Assembly: GCA_020055645.1 (NCBI GenBank) | Contig: CM034549.1 | Coordinates: forward strand, 27,301,930 to 27,365,929 | Reading direction: 5' to 3' | DNA length: 64,000 nucleotides | DNA from: Tomocerus qinae | Lineage: Eukaryota > Arthropoda > Collembola > Entomobryomorpha > Tomoceridae | Part shown: one piece after another, positions 40,601 through 51,218 of the stretch | Numbering within the stretch: the first letter of the stretch is position 1 | Layout: each line of letters starts with the position of its first letter | Made by a program: the position numbers and the translations under genes | Notes under the pieces: generated by a model | The model's database searches: none | What the model was told of the DNA's origin: nothing | The model's input: the letters and a program-made list of their open reading frames with translations, nothing else

Positions 40601-43600
40601 GTTTACTTTTCAGTTAGATAACTTAATACCAACATTAGTACACAAACCAAAGAGATTTTTCTCCTTGACAAGACAAGATTAGTAGGATATTGCGGATTTT
40701 CTATGCGTGGAATCCCAAGTAGATTTTAGGTTTTATTGTACAGGATGTAATTTTGCCTGTTGCAGGATGTTAAACTGATTGTTTGTGTTCCTGTTATTTC
40801 TATATAAGGATAAATCCATAGTCTGTACTTTATTTCGCGCTAAATTGTTATGCATGCACATAAAGATTACCTACAGGGTTCTAGGAGGTAGAAAATGAAA
40901 GCACTGGTGCTTTAGAAGAACCCTCGACTGTAATTTCGCACAGGTTTCAATGAAATAAGCAACAGAAAGCAATTTACCAAAACCAAATCAAACCAAGCCA
41001 TGTTGGCTCTTCAACTCCACACTACTTAAGTGGATAGGTGTAACACTTGTGCCTTTATGGCAAATGTAAACATGTGCTAACTGATGGTTGATGGTAACCA
41101 TTCTAATCTCTATAGCTCCTCCGATACAAATGCAATTACAACACAATAAGCTTTTCATACCTCACTCCTATTATAATAGTTAATCCGTGCCTGTAGCAAT
41201 ATTTGACTTGAGAATTTAAATAATTTAATTTAGCGTGAAAGGCGCTTTCAACACTTGAAGCTGTCTTCTCATGAAAATGAATTTGAATCACTTGCATTTT
41301 TTCCTGGGAATCACTCTTCACTTTTTACACATTCCTCCTTCAATCTATGGAATATTCCTTTTAAGCAAACTATTCCATACGGATATAGCATCGATATTAT
41401 GAAATATCTTGCAGCATGCTCAGTAGTATCTCTTTTACTATTTACAGTGTCCTTTGAATTGCTTCTTCATGGCTTATCAAATTGAATGTCTACTTGCCAC
41501 ATAAAAAATACGACAAAAACAAGCATGCACCTGCCAGGCAAAGAAAGTGTTTCTCAATACGCAATTTATCATAACATACTTTTAACCATAGAATGTATGC
41601 ACAATCCATGAACATTCTAATTCATGGGCCATTATTACTTTCATGGCCATTCCCATTCATATATTCATAAACAAAAGTCATGGCCACTATATAGTCGTTT
41701 CTGTAGGATTTAAACTCAAAAATTGAAAAATTAAACGAAAATGTGTCACCATTTTCGTGCAATAATATCTTTATGCTGCACTAAAATGCATCTTTGATAA
41801 TTTTCCTACAATTGTATATTTGCTTATTTCACCTAATAACTAGATTACTACAGCCTCTTATTGTTCTACTTCTATCTTTTAGCTTAATGGTTATAACATT
41901 TGATTTACATTTGTTGTAGATTGCTTGGTAAACCTAGTAAGTGATAAGAAAATGCAAAATTAACGTCTCTTTATTTTGAAATTCACAGGTGATTGCCTTC
42001 ATTTGTGGCTTCTTCGCCGGCATTCTTCTCATCATGGGACTGGCCTCGTCCGAATGGCTCATTTCATCGGGCTACAGACAAGGTACTTAATAACGTTGAT
42101 AGCATATATCACATCTAAAGGATGAATGAATCTAAGTTTGTAAAAGTAATGCGTAAATGATTTCAAACTACAAAAAGTGTTTCTCTAATTAGTAATTGGT
42201 AGTAAAGATAAAAAGATTGCATAAACATTTCCTACTCCATTTCATTTAGCATGTTTATATTACGATGAGTGATTTGTTGACTCCTTAAGTGTCAGTGTAT
42301 GGGGAACTCAGACTGATAGTCATTAAGTCTGAAGTGGAATTTATGCTCCCCTTGTGAATACCATTGAGTGATTGACTGGAGTAGTAGAGAAGCGTGTGAA
42401 GAGTAAGTAGACTGAAGGAATTCCAAGGAATGAATTTGCAGTCAGATGTGGTTCTAAGCAATCATGTTACTGAGAAATTCTTTGCTGCCAGAGCTAATCA
42501 TATTTGTCATTTAATAATCAAACTCGAGGGAAGAGCATGGGGAGCTGGAGCTTAATAACTCTAGTATCCCTTCTTATATACTTATACTGATATAAGCATA
42601 CTTGTGTCCAGACACAATAGGCATTAAGCTGCAGTTTAACTTTCTTCTATATGTATAGCAGCAAATGAATTTGGTTGGAAGTTAGAATAGCAAAACCTGT
42701 GCAAGGGAGAAGAGCCAATGATAAGATTTTGCTTTAGGCTGCAGGCAAACAGCGTACCTAAATAGATTTAACCTCATTACAAACCCATTATGGAATAGCT
42801 TTGATGCTAACTTTGAGGAATAATTAAATCACTACTTGCAAAAAATTCTTAAATGAAAGCGCATCTCAGAACTTTAAAGACAATCTAAAGATGCATTTCA
42901 GATTTCTGCTATTAGAATTTTTTGTATTTTGTTCTCCAACAGTTAAATAAAATCTGTGTACTCTAACATCGAACCTAAATGTTGTATGCAGTAATATTTT
43001 TTTACAGACTGCTAAATTGTATTTTTATTCGACACTTCTCTTGATCTTAAATTAAATTGCTAGCACATCAATTTAGTATTGAAAGAATTTTCTTTGTTTT
43101 TGAATCTCAAAAGGATATTTACTGTTCTCTACAAGCATTTTTTTAAATTTTTTATTCCACAAGATACCATTACTTGAAGTAGTAATTGGATTCTATTTAT
43201 AATTGCGACATCAAAATGCATATAAGGTGTTTTGTACAGTTTGTTGAGTCAAACTTGGACTCTGACGACCCTTAGGGAGTCATTGTATCCATGTTTCATT
43301 ACAATTGTTAAGAGTTAATTGAAATATGAGTTCTTTTATGTGTATTGGTAAAGGGGACATTGGTATAGGCGTTTTCCTTATAAGTCCGTTTTACATTATC
43401 TGAAGATACCTATTTAGGATTTTATACAGTAGAATAATAGGGATATATGCTTCTTAATTTCGATCATAAATAATGTGGTTATTATTGTTGAGCATAGAAT
43501 AAAGAGAGCTGCGAAAATCTCATTGCCTCATCTAAAGAGCTGAATGGAAGTATTGCGTCATAATTTACAATCAGGATTCTCAGTGTGAAGGCTTCTGGTT

Positions 43601-46600
43601 TGGTTCACAATTAAGTGTCCAGGTCCATAGAGTTCTGTAGGTGATTTCCAGTCACTCCGCTTTATCCAATGATGTGTATATTAGTTTTAGTGTTGTTATT
43701 CTAGGTTTTTACAGAGTTTGTAGTCAATTCTTGTTGATTCATGGATCCAGTGTGAATGTACAGGTTTATATATGTAGTATTGGTATTTGTATAGGTTGAG
43801 ATATACCTAAAGTGGCTGTTTCCTGACAAAGAGGGGAAGGAAACAAACCCTAGAAAGAATATTACAATAGTTTATCCCGAATAAAACGTCATGATTATCG
43901 TAACGAGAAACATTTTGTAGCTACTAGCTGTGTAGATGTAGTTTGGATATATATGATGTCAACGTGAGTAGTAAAAGGGAAGTTATTCCATGTGTGTTCA
44001 AGTTCAAATAATCTTAAGCGTGAAGACTCATCCATTGCTCCTACTACTCTATGGAGTGGAATACTAATGCCATTGCAATTGGTTTTGGGGATGAGGTGAG
44101 TCATTCTCGAGCATTTCCCTTCCTTGTCTCTATTCAGTTATTTTATTTAGCTTTCCATCTTAGCAAAATAAGGCCATTTAGTTGTAACTGTCAAGTGTCA
44201 GAGGCAATCTGTCGCGGAACACATTTTTCCCTTCGCACTTTTCCTCTCTGTACATCATTTCATTACTCAAGTCATTTGGAAGGAAAAAGCACGTGGGATG
44301 GGTAGATATTATATTTCGTAAGAAGCCTACGTGTTTTCTATTTTCAGATGTAGTATCAGCAAAATTTCAGCGACTCAGTAGTAGTTGGTCCAAGATGTGG
44401 GATTGGATTAGATGTACTGCGTGTACTACTTATGTCTCTGTTGCGGGTGAACGAGGGAAGGAAGTAAAGGTTAGGAAAAGGTAAATATTGCAAAGGAAGG
44501 AAGGCGAGTTGTGCAGTTCAGAGCGACGGAGGGAGAGATTGAAAGATTCTACCAGAATTGAAAGGCGAGGGGAAGGAAAACTCTTGTGAAACTCCTGAAA
44601 TAGACGATTTGACGTGACGGAGAGGAAAAGAAGATGAAAGGGACAGGAAAAATAAGAATTCGTTCGCTTTGCGGAACCGGCTGTGTACTATCTTTATGCT
44701 ACTTGGTTGTGTACTCACATAACACGTATTTATATAGTTTACATCTACCAATCCCGCCTTTATGTCCCTCTCCAACTTCGAATGTACTCTATATTCTTCT
44801 TACAACCCTCCAATTCTAAGCTTGATTCTTGATTTACACCAATTTCTTCAACTACCCACGCTCTAAGCTTTAAACTTCCGATGAAATCCTAATTATCATA
44901 ATATTATTACAGTCAAATCATCCACAGTTGCGTTTTTGAAGTGTTTTTACGGCTATCAGTTGGTACTTGTAGACACTTCACTCACTCAAAACGAAATATT
45001 TTAAATGTGTATGTTTTAACGTTATAATATTGAAGCCTGTTATAAAACTAGTGCCATACCGTAAATACGGAATTTAACAGATAACAGGTTCCAACTTTCC
45101 ACGAAAATGAAGCTGAAAATGTAATCTTTTGTGTACAAGATATTTTCAAATTGCGCTTAGTACTATAACTAATAGTAAAGATAGTTAGTGTAGATTGAAT
45201 GGGTTCTTCAGGAATTCAGCTAGTCGTGTCCAGACAAGGAGTGTCTATGTGTATGTCATCTGAATGGGATTTGGATGGTTGGAGGGAAAAGTCTCATATC
45301 ATTTCCCTGCTACTTGAGTTCTCTTGAATCGCATTGTTGGTGTTGGCTGACTCCTTTGAGGTATCCCATTGTTCCTAGTATAGGAACACATCTAGTCTAG
45401 TGTGCTCTATTGTGTGAACGTGCAAGGGCGATGGTGCAGTATAAAATGCCATCTTCGTCTTCTGCAGATGGTGAATTGAGAAGAGCACGATAGACGATTA
45501 CTCCTTATTCGGGTTCGGATCCAAATGCTGACACGACAATACAATATTTATCCGATTCCTGTAGTCCACGTTGAGTGCCTTGCCAAAACAAGTCAGGGAG
45601 CAGCTAAGCAAACTGATCTGTGTAGAGGAGTGTGAAAGGTTCATGCCATGTATATACAAACGCGTGGGACTATCACTGCTTTTAGTCTTAGGCATTTATA
45701 TATAAACTCTATAAGAATTCCTATAGCCTAATAATGTAGAGAATTTATGAAAAAATGTCGCTCTTGGTTAAGACATCATAATTATATAGTCCGTAGTGCT
45801 TATTTAGCCTTTTATGTTTTTGTCCTCGGAAAAAAACCTTACTTTGTCTTAATAATTCTGCAATTGTTATCAGATTCCCTGATGAGAATGGCCTTGTTGC
45901 TTTCGCAGTCGACAGAATGGAACTTATTTACATTCCAAGAAGGAATTTTCTTCCGAAACGGTTGCGAAAAGAATCGAGCGTGACTAGTCACATTAATTAA
46001 CTGTCTGCATACCTATTTCAGAAGGATTTTATAAGATCTGTAATCTATACTGCCATTTTGGTATATAACGACGATTTTTCCATTATATCCTATTATATAA
46101 ATATTCTTTAAATCCTCATATAGATAAAAATCATCATCCAACCAAATACAAGTAAATTCCAATTGAAGGAATGCATACAAAGTGCATTACAAGTAATGCT
46201 CCATGTTGCAATATTATTTGCGTGCTATGTTATGATGTTACTTGGTTTGCCTCATGCATATTCTATTCTATAAATTGTTACTAATTACAGAGTAGGTACA
46301 GATTAATTTGTATACATTTTCCATTTTAATGGGACCTGACAAAAAATGCATTATTCAGAGAATTGCAATTATTGACTATAATTTATTGGCTGTAGGCAGT
46401 AAAAAGAACATTTGTCATTCTGATTAAAGTAACGGAAATTGTTAGTGGATAGTACACACTACTACTAAATAAACATTGGTGGGACGAGACAGACAGATTA
46501 GACTCCATATACAGAGACACAAAATGACACGAATGAAAAGGTCATACTAAATAAATGAATGTTAGGTAGCTGTATGATTAGGAGCGAGGAATGTTGGGTT

Positions 46601-49600
46601 GTGGTAGTGAGTACTGAGTATTAGTTAGCATAGGAGTAAATGAAACCAGAAAATAGTGAAATTACTGTAATTAAACAAAGGACAGCTAATCATTAATGAA
46701 AAAGTCCGTGGAATGGGAAAAGAAAATGAATTTACTCATTGGAAAATGGCAATGGATTGTACCACGCTATACACATTGTTGCGTGGGGAGTGGAGACAAA
46801 ACCAATTTGGAGATAGGACTTTGACTTTGTTGTAAAGTAATAAATTACTTATCTTTAGTGCCATTGTGTCTGTATAAACTCAATTTTGTTGTAAGCATAG
46901 AGAAGGGAGGAAGTTCTGTAGGTACGACAATCATAATTAGTATTTATGTATGAGTGGTGTGAGTTCTGACTAACGATAAGTATGTTTTAGATAATGCTAT
47001 AGTACAAAGTAAACAAAATATTGCATGACTACTTTGGCTGCTATTGACTTGTAAATTAATGGATATAGTGTTACAAAGTTACAATGTATGATGATTGCTA
47101 ATTATTGTTTGTGATTGTTGATTACAGGACTGTTCGTCTACTGTGTGGGGAAGAATGTGTCGACGGTGCCATTTGTGACGGCGGGTGGGGAGGGATCTCA
47201 AGAAGGGTGTCACCGTATCGATCTTGGCATGCAAGGTTAGCTGCACATTCTTTTATCAAACTATTTCTAGTTAGAAATCCCAATTTTTAATAATAATTAG
47301 ATAATTGAACCGAAAAATAATGTTTTGAGGAACAACTAGCAACAATCAATTTATATGGAAAGGTAGTACCGCAAATATGGCACTGATTATGAATTAAAAT
47401 TACATCTAATACCATAATCGTGAATCAAGAGAAAATAGGTACATCATTCTACTATTCACATCCATCAAATATTTATTACGGCAGCATAATTTGTGTATTA
47501 AATTATATGCATACAGGTATTATATTCTTCGTAATTCCGTCAGCAGTTTTATTGTATCGGTTTTAAATTCAAATATTAGGTTGCCCCAATCTCCGCAGTC
47601 CTTTTCATGAAAGTCAGGTTTGTCGGAAATAGAAAGAAGGGCTACACATTTTTACATTGGAATTGGTTTGCTCAGAATTAATGCTTTATCCAAGCATACG
47701 GCATCTGTTTTTCATTTCACTTGGCGTACTGTACTCAGAGTTGGCAAAAAATTAATTGAAAGAGCATGATTGCAACAAACATGCTGTAAAGTTTGTAAAT
47801 TTTTACTACATAGTTAGTACTCAATCCCCACTTTTCTCTCAACAAGACTAATTAGTAATTACTATGTTTGTTTATCAAGTTTTCGACATTGACAAAAGTA
47901 AGTGTATGGAAAAGACAAGACTAATGTTATGAAAAAGTGGTAAAAAATTGTCTGTCTAGTGCAGTGGATGGATGTAGTTAATTTTTGTATCATTGCCTAC
48001 GCCTTCCATTTCCTTAAAATTGCAACGTCTTTTCCTTAACTAATTTTTAAATGTCATACTGTTTCTTAAATTGAAGAAGTCTGTCGTATGATTTTCAAAC
48101 TTTGATTAGTGACTGCCAAAATTAATAGTTTAGACTTCAGGATTATTTCTGGGAATCCATCGGCTATAAAAATTATTTTCGTATTTATTTGAAATTAATT
48201 TTTGGAAAACCGTCACCTTTTATGCGGACAAAATTCCTCTGGGATCTAAAATGTTATTACAGTAAATTGTATTTTTACTTACAAAAATTACACAGAATGC
48301 GACTACGATAAACAATACATTTGCACTTTGTAGAAAGCCTCTACGCAGAGCATTACGATAATAATAAATAATATTTGAAAGTGAAACCTCTTAACATTTA
48401 TGATTAGATCTTAAGCTTGTTCGGTAGTATATTAGTTATCACCATTAGCATTCTCCTAAACCGGCGGCAATTTAATAGGAGTATCATTTTACAGCAATTG
48501 GTCTCAAGTATGGAGATGAATTTCCATAAAATCATAAATGCCTCATCTCAGGTTTAGCATCTTAATAAACTATGATAGGGGGAATTATATTCACGATTTG
48601 GTTTCACTTAACTGATTATGAATAGCAATATTAAGTACAGGATGTATTATTGATTGTGCAATGTACAAAGTGTTCTGCCGACATAGAATATCATTACAGT
48701 GTCAAATAGGGATAAGTTTCAGGTCTGCAAGAGTTGTATAGTTTGGGATTGTTCTCATGATTGTAAAAGTGTCTAGATTATTTATGTTTTACAATCGCTC
48801 TCTCAGTTTCTCACATGTGAAGAGTAATTTATACAAACAGACATGGAGTGTTTTGTTTTCCTATCTTCATTTAACGATTCGAGTAGCCGGTAATAAATGT
48901 TTTCTAATTGGTACTCACTTCAGTAAGTTTTCCAGTTGAATTTCGATAACCGGTTCTTCTGGAGTGGAAGTCTAGTATTAATTCTCTGAGTAAGGAATAT
49001 TGCCTTTTATGTGGTACTACTCCCGTTTCGCATGTTCGATGCGGTATTTGCGTGAAAAACTCTGCATGTTGCTCCAAGCTATCTGATTGATAATAATTCC
49101 AGCAGTTTTAAATTGCTGTTCAGATCCTAAGTTCAATTCTGCATGATTCAATGAACCTTTCTAGGAAGTGTCTATCCACTGGCCATTTAAATATGTTTCC
49201 ATCCATATTTATTTAAATCTATTCATGAAATTACATGTAAAAAGTGATGTGAAAATAAATTAACAATGCATTTAGGGTATTCCATTACACAATGGTGGAC
49301 CCGGATCTCATTTTATGGGTACATATTTTAGATAAGGATTTTGTAAATATCGACACTAATTCTCGGTGAAGAGGAAAGGTTGTTCGAGATTAGTATGGAG
49401 TATCATGTGTGTTAGTTTCGGAGATCTCATTTGTAAGACATGCTCGTATGTAGTGTAATTAAGAGAATGAGCGTGTGCCTAGTCTGAATTGGCTTGCACT
49501 GACTGATAGTGTTTGGTCGGTGAGTGAGTTGTGTGCAAATTAAATGTAAGTAGAATAAATTGAGGAGGTAGAAGCTACTAGAGAAGTGTATCTGCAGATC

Positions 49601-51218
49601 AAGTGTGGGAACGTGACACCTACACTCTACTACTAGTAGATTTATTGATTACCTACAAAAGCATTTTCTTTCGGAACTTCTCTACAGACTGTCTATGGGG
49701 AAAGAAAGCATTAGGAATCTTATCATGATTGTTCTTCAGTTTTTACATTCAGCTAAATGAACTGATTAAGTTATCTCTGTGCATTTCTATTAATCATTTC
49801 TCTCTTTTTACAGCGTACACTTTAGCAGCCGCGGCGTTTTGCGTCGTCAGTCTTGCCGTGGATATCTTCGGTACGATGTTGACAGTTTTGGGGCTAAGGT
49901 GCCGTGATCCGAACAGAAAATATAAATACTATCGGACTGCTGTTTACGTTATGGCCCTTGCACGTAAGTAATCTCATTTATGACCAATTAAATAGATCTG
50001 CAGCGGAGAAAATTACCGATCTGATTTTTCAAGTAGGGAGAAAAAATGAAAAATATTATTATAGAGGTAACTGGATTATAGTTGAAGCATTTTTGCTTGT
50101 TTTAGGATGGGTTAGAAATTAGAATTGATCCAGATGGGTAAAAGAAATATCTAATGTAATTTATATTCCAGTGCATATGTTATTGACACGCATTGTGAAT
50201 ATTGATGCAGATGCTGACTGAGAAATAATGTCAGGGTACAAAAGAATTGAAATTCAATCGATGACAAAATGTGTTATCAATGTCTATTAAATTGATTCCG
50301 GGTTCCTTTTATAGACATGAGATGTAAATGAATACATAGCCTGCGGATTTAGATTTGAATTTAATATTAAGATGTTCTTTGTGTATGTGATGAATAGTTC
50401 TAGATTCACATTGCCTTGAGGCAATAATATATGTGAGAAGCAGTACATACTAATGCATTAAGCTTGTAGACATAGATTTTCAGTTTGTGAGCATTAGGCA
50501 CATCTGTAGTAGTTCAACAGATGAGAATAGGTAAAAGTAATGGCCACTGTGGAAATACAATGAACTCTTGTATGTTTAAAGGAGGGCAAAGTTTGAATAT
50601 AGAAAGAAAGTTTTGGCTTAGCAGTCAATCAATTTGATAGGATGCCGGAACAGTGTAGAGAGGTGCAGACTATGCGTTTGGAATTTAGAATGAAGATAAA
50701 TAGCAGTTGTAAAAGATAAAATATTGTTTCCTCCTATTACATTCTAGTTTACATGAGATATAAGATGACATAATGAAAAGAAAGGAAACGAGTGTTTTTG
50801 CTGAAGTAGAATTAGAATTATGGTTATTACTTTTAAGAGCTATTTTATGCAGGATGAAGTGACGACTGGTAATAAAGACTAAGAAGGATAATAATTTTGT
50901 TGTTTATTTGCAGTGATAACCGTCCTGGTTGCACTTGTAATCTATCCTGTGTTTTTTGCCCAAATAATGGAGAAGAGTAAGTGATAAATGTATCTGTGTG
51001 TAGTACATCCGCCGTTTCCTCAGGACTAAATTGTGATTCTAATTGATTTAGGTAATCGTCCAGTGTGGGAGTTTGGTTGGGCGTATGGAGTAGGCTGGGG
51101 CGCATCGATATTCCTCTTCGGAGGAGTCATACTCCTCCTTTGTGACAAGGAGTCAGAAGAAATCTATTACAAAGAACGGACCATCGTGCAATATGCGGAT
51201 AGCAACAACAAAGTCTAA
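10647..51218 (+). CDS. TMEM47/claudin-like tetraspan junction protein, long gene
   Basis: Four-pass membrane protein of the PMP22/claudin superfamily, closest by eye to vertebrate TMEM47. Isoform A exons: 10647-10697, 41989-42082, 47128-47235, 49814-49963, 50914-50976 and 51052-51218 (210 residues). All junctions are GT-AG and in phase. Predicted membrane segments are about residues 18-38, 86-112, 127-150 and 166-186, with both ends cytoplasmic. The first outer loop has the claudin pattern: Trp40, Gly49-Leu50-Phe, Cys54 and Cys76 (likely a disulfide), plus an N-glycosylation site at Asn58. The TMEM47-type segment EFGWAYGVGWGASIFLFGG lies in segment 4, followed by a charged tail ending NNKV. 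Family knowledge places such proteins at cell junctions; in flies related tetraspans act in septate junctions. The exact orthologue is not settled. The first intron is 31 kb and houses two other genes. An alternative first exon is listed separately. Confidence 0.88.
10698..22480. other. First intron of the TMEM47-like gene, left part
   Basis: Nearly 12 kb with no recognised exon, tRNA or transposon. Small open frames (for example 13813-13998, 16194-16622, 18700-18951 and 21010-21291) lack family resemblance, splice borders or conserved-looking composition. Regulatory elements are likely in such an intron, but none can be named from sequence alone. Confidence 0.5.
22154..22159 (-). terminator. 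Candidate poly(A) signal of the secreted Nudix gene
   Basis: AATAAA on the minus strand, 322 bases past the stop codon. Variant hexamers lie closer, so this is tentative. Confidence 0.35.
22481..23334 (-). CDS. Secreted Nudix hydrolase, NUDT2 (Ap4A hydrolase)-like
   Basis: Four exons on the minus strand: 23334-23235, 23131-23012, 22876-22764 and 22690-22481. They give 180 residues with continuous frame. Residues 1-22 form a classical signal peptide (MKF, hydrophobic core, then EIHG before AA), so the product should be secreted or lumenal. The rest follows the Nudix fold of asymmetric Ap4A hydrolase: AGFVLYR (strand 1), YLLIKKK, DWTPPKG, then the Nudix box at about residues 73-95 with Gly, Glu and the REMLEET core; the usual Gly before the final hydrophobic residue is Ser. 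The later VKRVDLWPAR and DDYEWLSS match the NUDT2 back half. Family enzymes hydrolyse dinucleoside polyphosphates or related nucleoside diphosphates with Mg; the true substrate here is unknown. NUDT2 itself has no signal peptide and is about 147 residues. The gene is nested antisense in the TMEM47-like intron. A salivary or gut role is speculation. Confidence 0.88.
23436..23443 (-). promoter_or_regulatory. TATA box of the secreted Nudix gene
   Basis: TATAAATA on the minus strand, 102 bases upstream of the ATG. A start site about 30 bases downstream would leave a 5' UTR of roughly 70 bases. A strong TATA box fits a tissue-restricted or highly expressed secreted product rather than a housekeeping gene. 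Confidence 0.5.
23614..23634. repeat. (TCTG)n microsatellite
   Basis: Five copies of TCTG in a row, upstream of the secreted Nudix gene. Confidence 0.85.
23830..24480. repeat. G-poor, internally repetitive patch
   Basis: The plus strand is rich in T, C and A with very little G, leaving several frames open at once (four overlapping short frames between 23828 and 24290), so they are not evidence of genes. The phrase CGCGTATTTTACA recurs (near 23960 and 24361), followed each time by a CATTTCGTTT-like phrase, which suggests degenerate repeats. Origin unknown; simple or transposon-derived DNA is likely. Confidence 0.45.
24692..24940. repeat. Imperfect tandem repeat, period about 62-65 bp
   Basis: Unit starts reading GATGCAA (or close) fall at 24744, 24806 and 24869, with a degraded start at 24934 and a shorter leading copy from 24692. 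Each unit carries GCTCAT, then GATCCAG or a variant, then CGTATACCAGAAAA or a variant. The spacings are 62, 63 and 65 bases. No matching reading frame stays open through all copies, so it looks like a noncoding minisatellite. Confidence 0.7.
25113..25188. repeat. Short dispersed repeat TCATCG(T/A)AAAATTATTT
   Basis: Copies at 25113 and 25172, and a third about 1.05 kb away at 24059. Together with the tandem repeat between them this marks 23.6-25.2 kb as a repeat-derived patch. Confidence 0.55.
25766..25815. mobile_element. hAT-like DNA transposon terminus remnant
   Basis: CAGGGCCGG followed within 50 bases by a G-rich run and the self-complementary CTGGGGCCCC resembles the outer ends of many hAT-superfamily elements. 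The matching far end (CCGGCCCTG) was not found nearby and no transposase frame is visible, so this would be a solo or decayed end. It stands out as a GC-rich island in AT-rich intron. Confidence 0.4.
29240..29345. other. GC-rich island inside the long intron
   Basis: Sequence around cccgcgccggg and a run of CTG/GGAG triplets stands well above the local base composition. It is open on both strands (plus 29158-29352, minus 29396-29211). The minus reading is Ser/Arg rich and the plus reading is Leu rich. It may be a promoter-type CpG patch, an unrecognised exon or decayed repeat. I cannot decide. Confidence 0.3.
34608..34626. repeat. (TCA)n microsatellite
   Basis: Six perfect TCA triplets in AT-rich intron. 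Confidence 0.85.
35277..35284 (+). promoter_or_regulatory. Candidate TATA box of the nested intronless gene
   Basis: TATAAAAT lies 71 bases before the ATG at 35348, the spacing expected for a short 5' UTR. Such octamers are common by chance in AT-rich DNA. Confidence 0.35.
35348..35890 (+). CDS. Unrecognised 180-residue Ser/Asn-rich protein, intronless, nested in intron 1
   Basis: The frame starts at ATG in a strong context (GAACAATGGC) with an in-frame stop 37 bases upstream, and ends TAA. No introns are needed. The product begins MAVGDISNSSKAGNADD, is rich in Ser, Asn, Thr, Gly and Arg, has a Ser/Pro segment near residues 85-105, a Gly/Asn run near 135-150, and a less repetitive tail (residues 150-180) with TTADYQRLHRVGL and TDSFKVHGSV. 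Base composition is more balanced than the surrounding intron, which supports a real coding region. There is no signal peptide, membrane segment or recognisable catalytic domain; it looks largely disordered. It lies on the same strand as the host gene, 1.4 kb before alternative first exon B, and could instead be a terminal exon of a separate spliced transcript. I do not recognise the family. Confidence 0.55.
   Translation: MAVGDISNSSKAGNADDSSMKSKRMMSEDPHSSLRSTSTNTSDRENLKLFPHRTNYFIGDSMNGSPGVNNVRRGPGVELLQLTSSPSSSHRPSRATTPSTRPLLTNNSANGLNGAALNQIHSQNLTRGATSSNSSNRNGGVGNGNGTAGRKTTADYQRLHRVGLVNAKVRTDSFKVHGSV
35891..37331. other. Intron stretch between the nested gene and alternative exon B
   Basis: Likely the 3' UTR of the nested gene (an AATAAA-containing run lies near 36635), then the promoter or leader region of the transcript starting MGCNCGSK. 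No other gene seen. Confidence 0.4.
37332..37355 (+). CDS. Alternative first coding exon (MGCNCGSK) of the TMEM47-like gene
   Basis: Eight codons, MGCNCGSK, end in phase 0 at a consensus donor (AAG|GTAAGT), exactly as exon A does. They can therefore splice to 41989 and give a 201-residue isoform beginning MGCNCGSK-VIAFICGFF. A possible acceptor (cgctttcag) stands 13 bases before the ATG, so this may be a second exon of a transcript with an upstream noncoding exon. The Met-Gly-Cys start could carry fatty acids (Gly2 myristate, Cys3 or Cys5 palmitate), but the usual Ser at position 6 is replaced by Gly with Ser at 7, so this is only possible. Support is splice phase plus donor quality; no transcript evidence. 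Confidence 0.6.
37356..41988. other. First intron of the TMEM47-like gene, right part
   Basis: No supported exon. Short open frames such as 38143-38442 and its minus-strand counterpart have no family resemblance. The 41989 acceptor is preceded by an ordinary pyrimidine tract (ttattttgaaattcacag). Confidence 0.5.
42083..50913. other. Introns 2-4 of the TMEM47-like gene
   Basis: Introns 42083-47127, 47236-49813 and 49964-50913, separated by the exons given in the gene entry. I see no nested genes or clear repeats in them. The open frames at 44051-44819 on both strands are mutually overlapping and look accidental. Confidence 0.5.
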
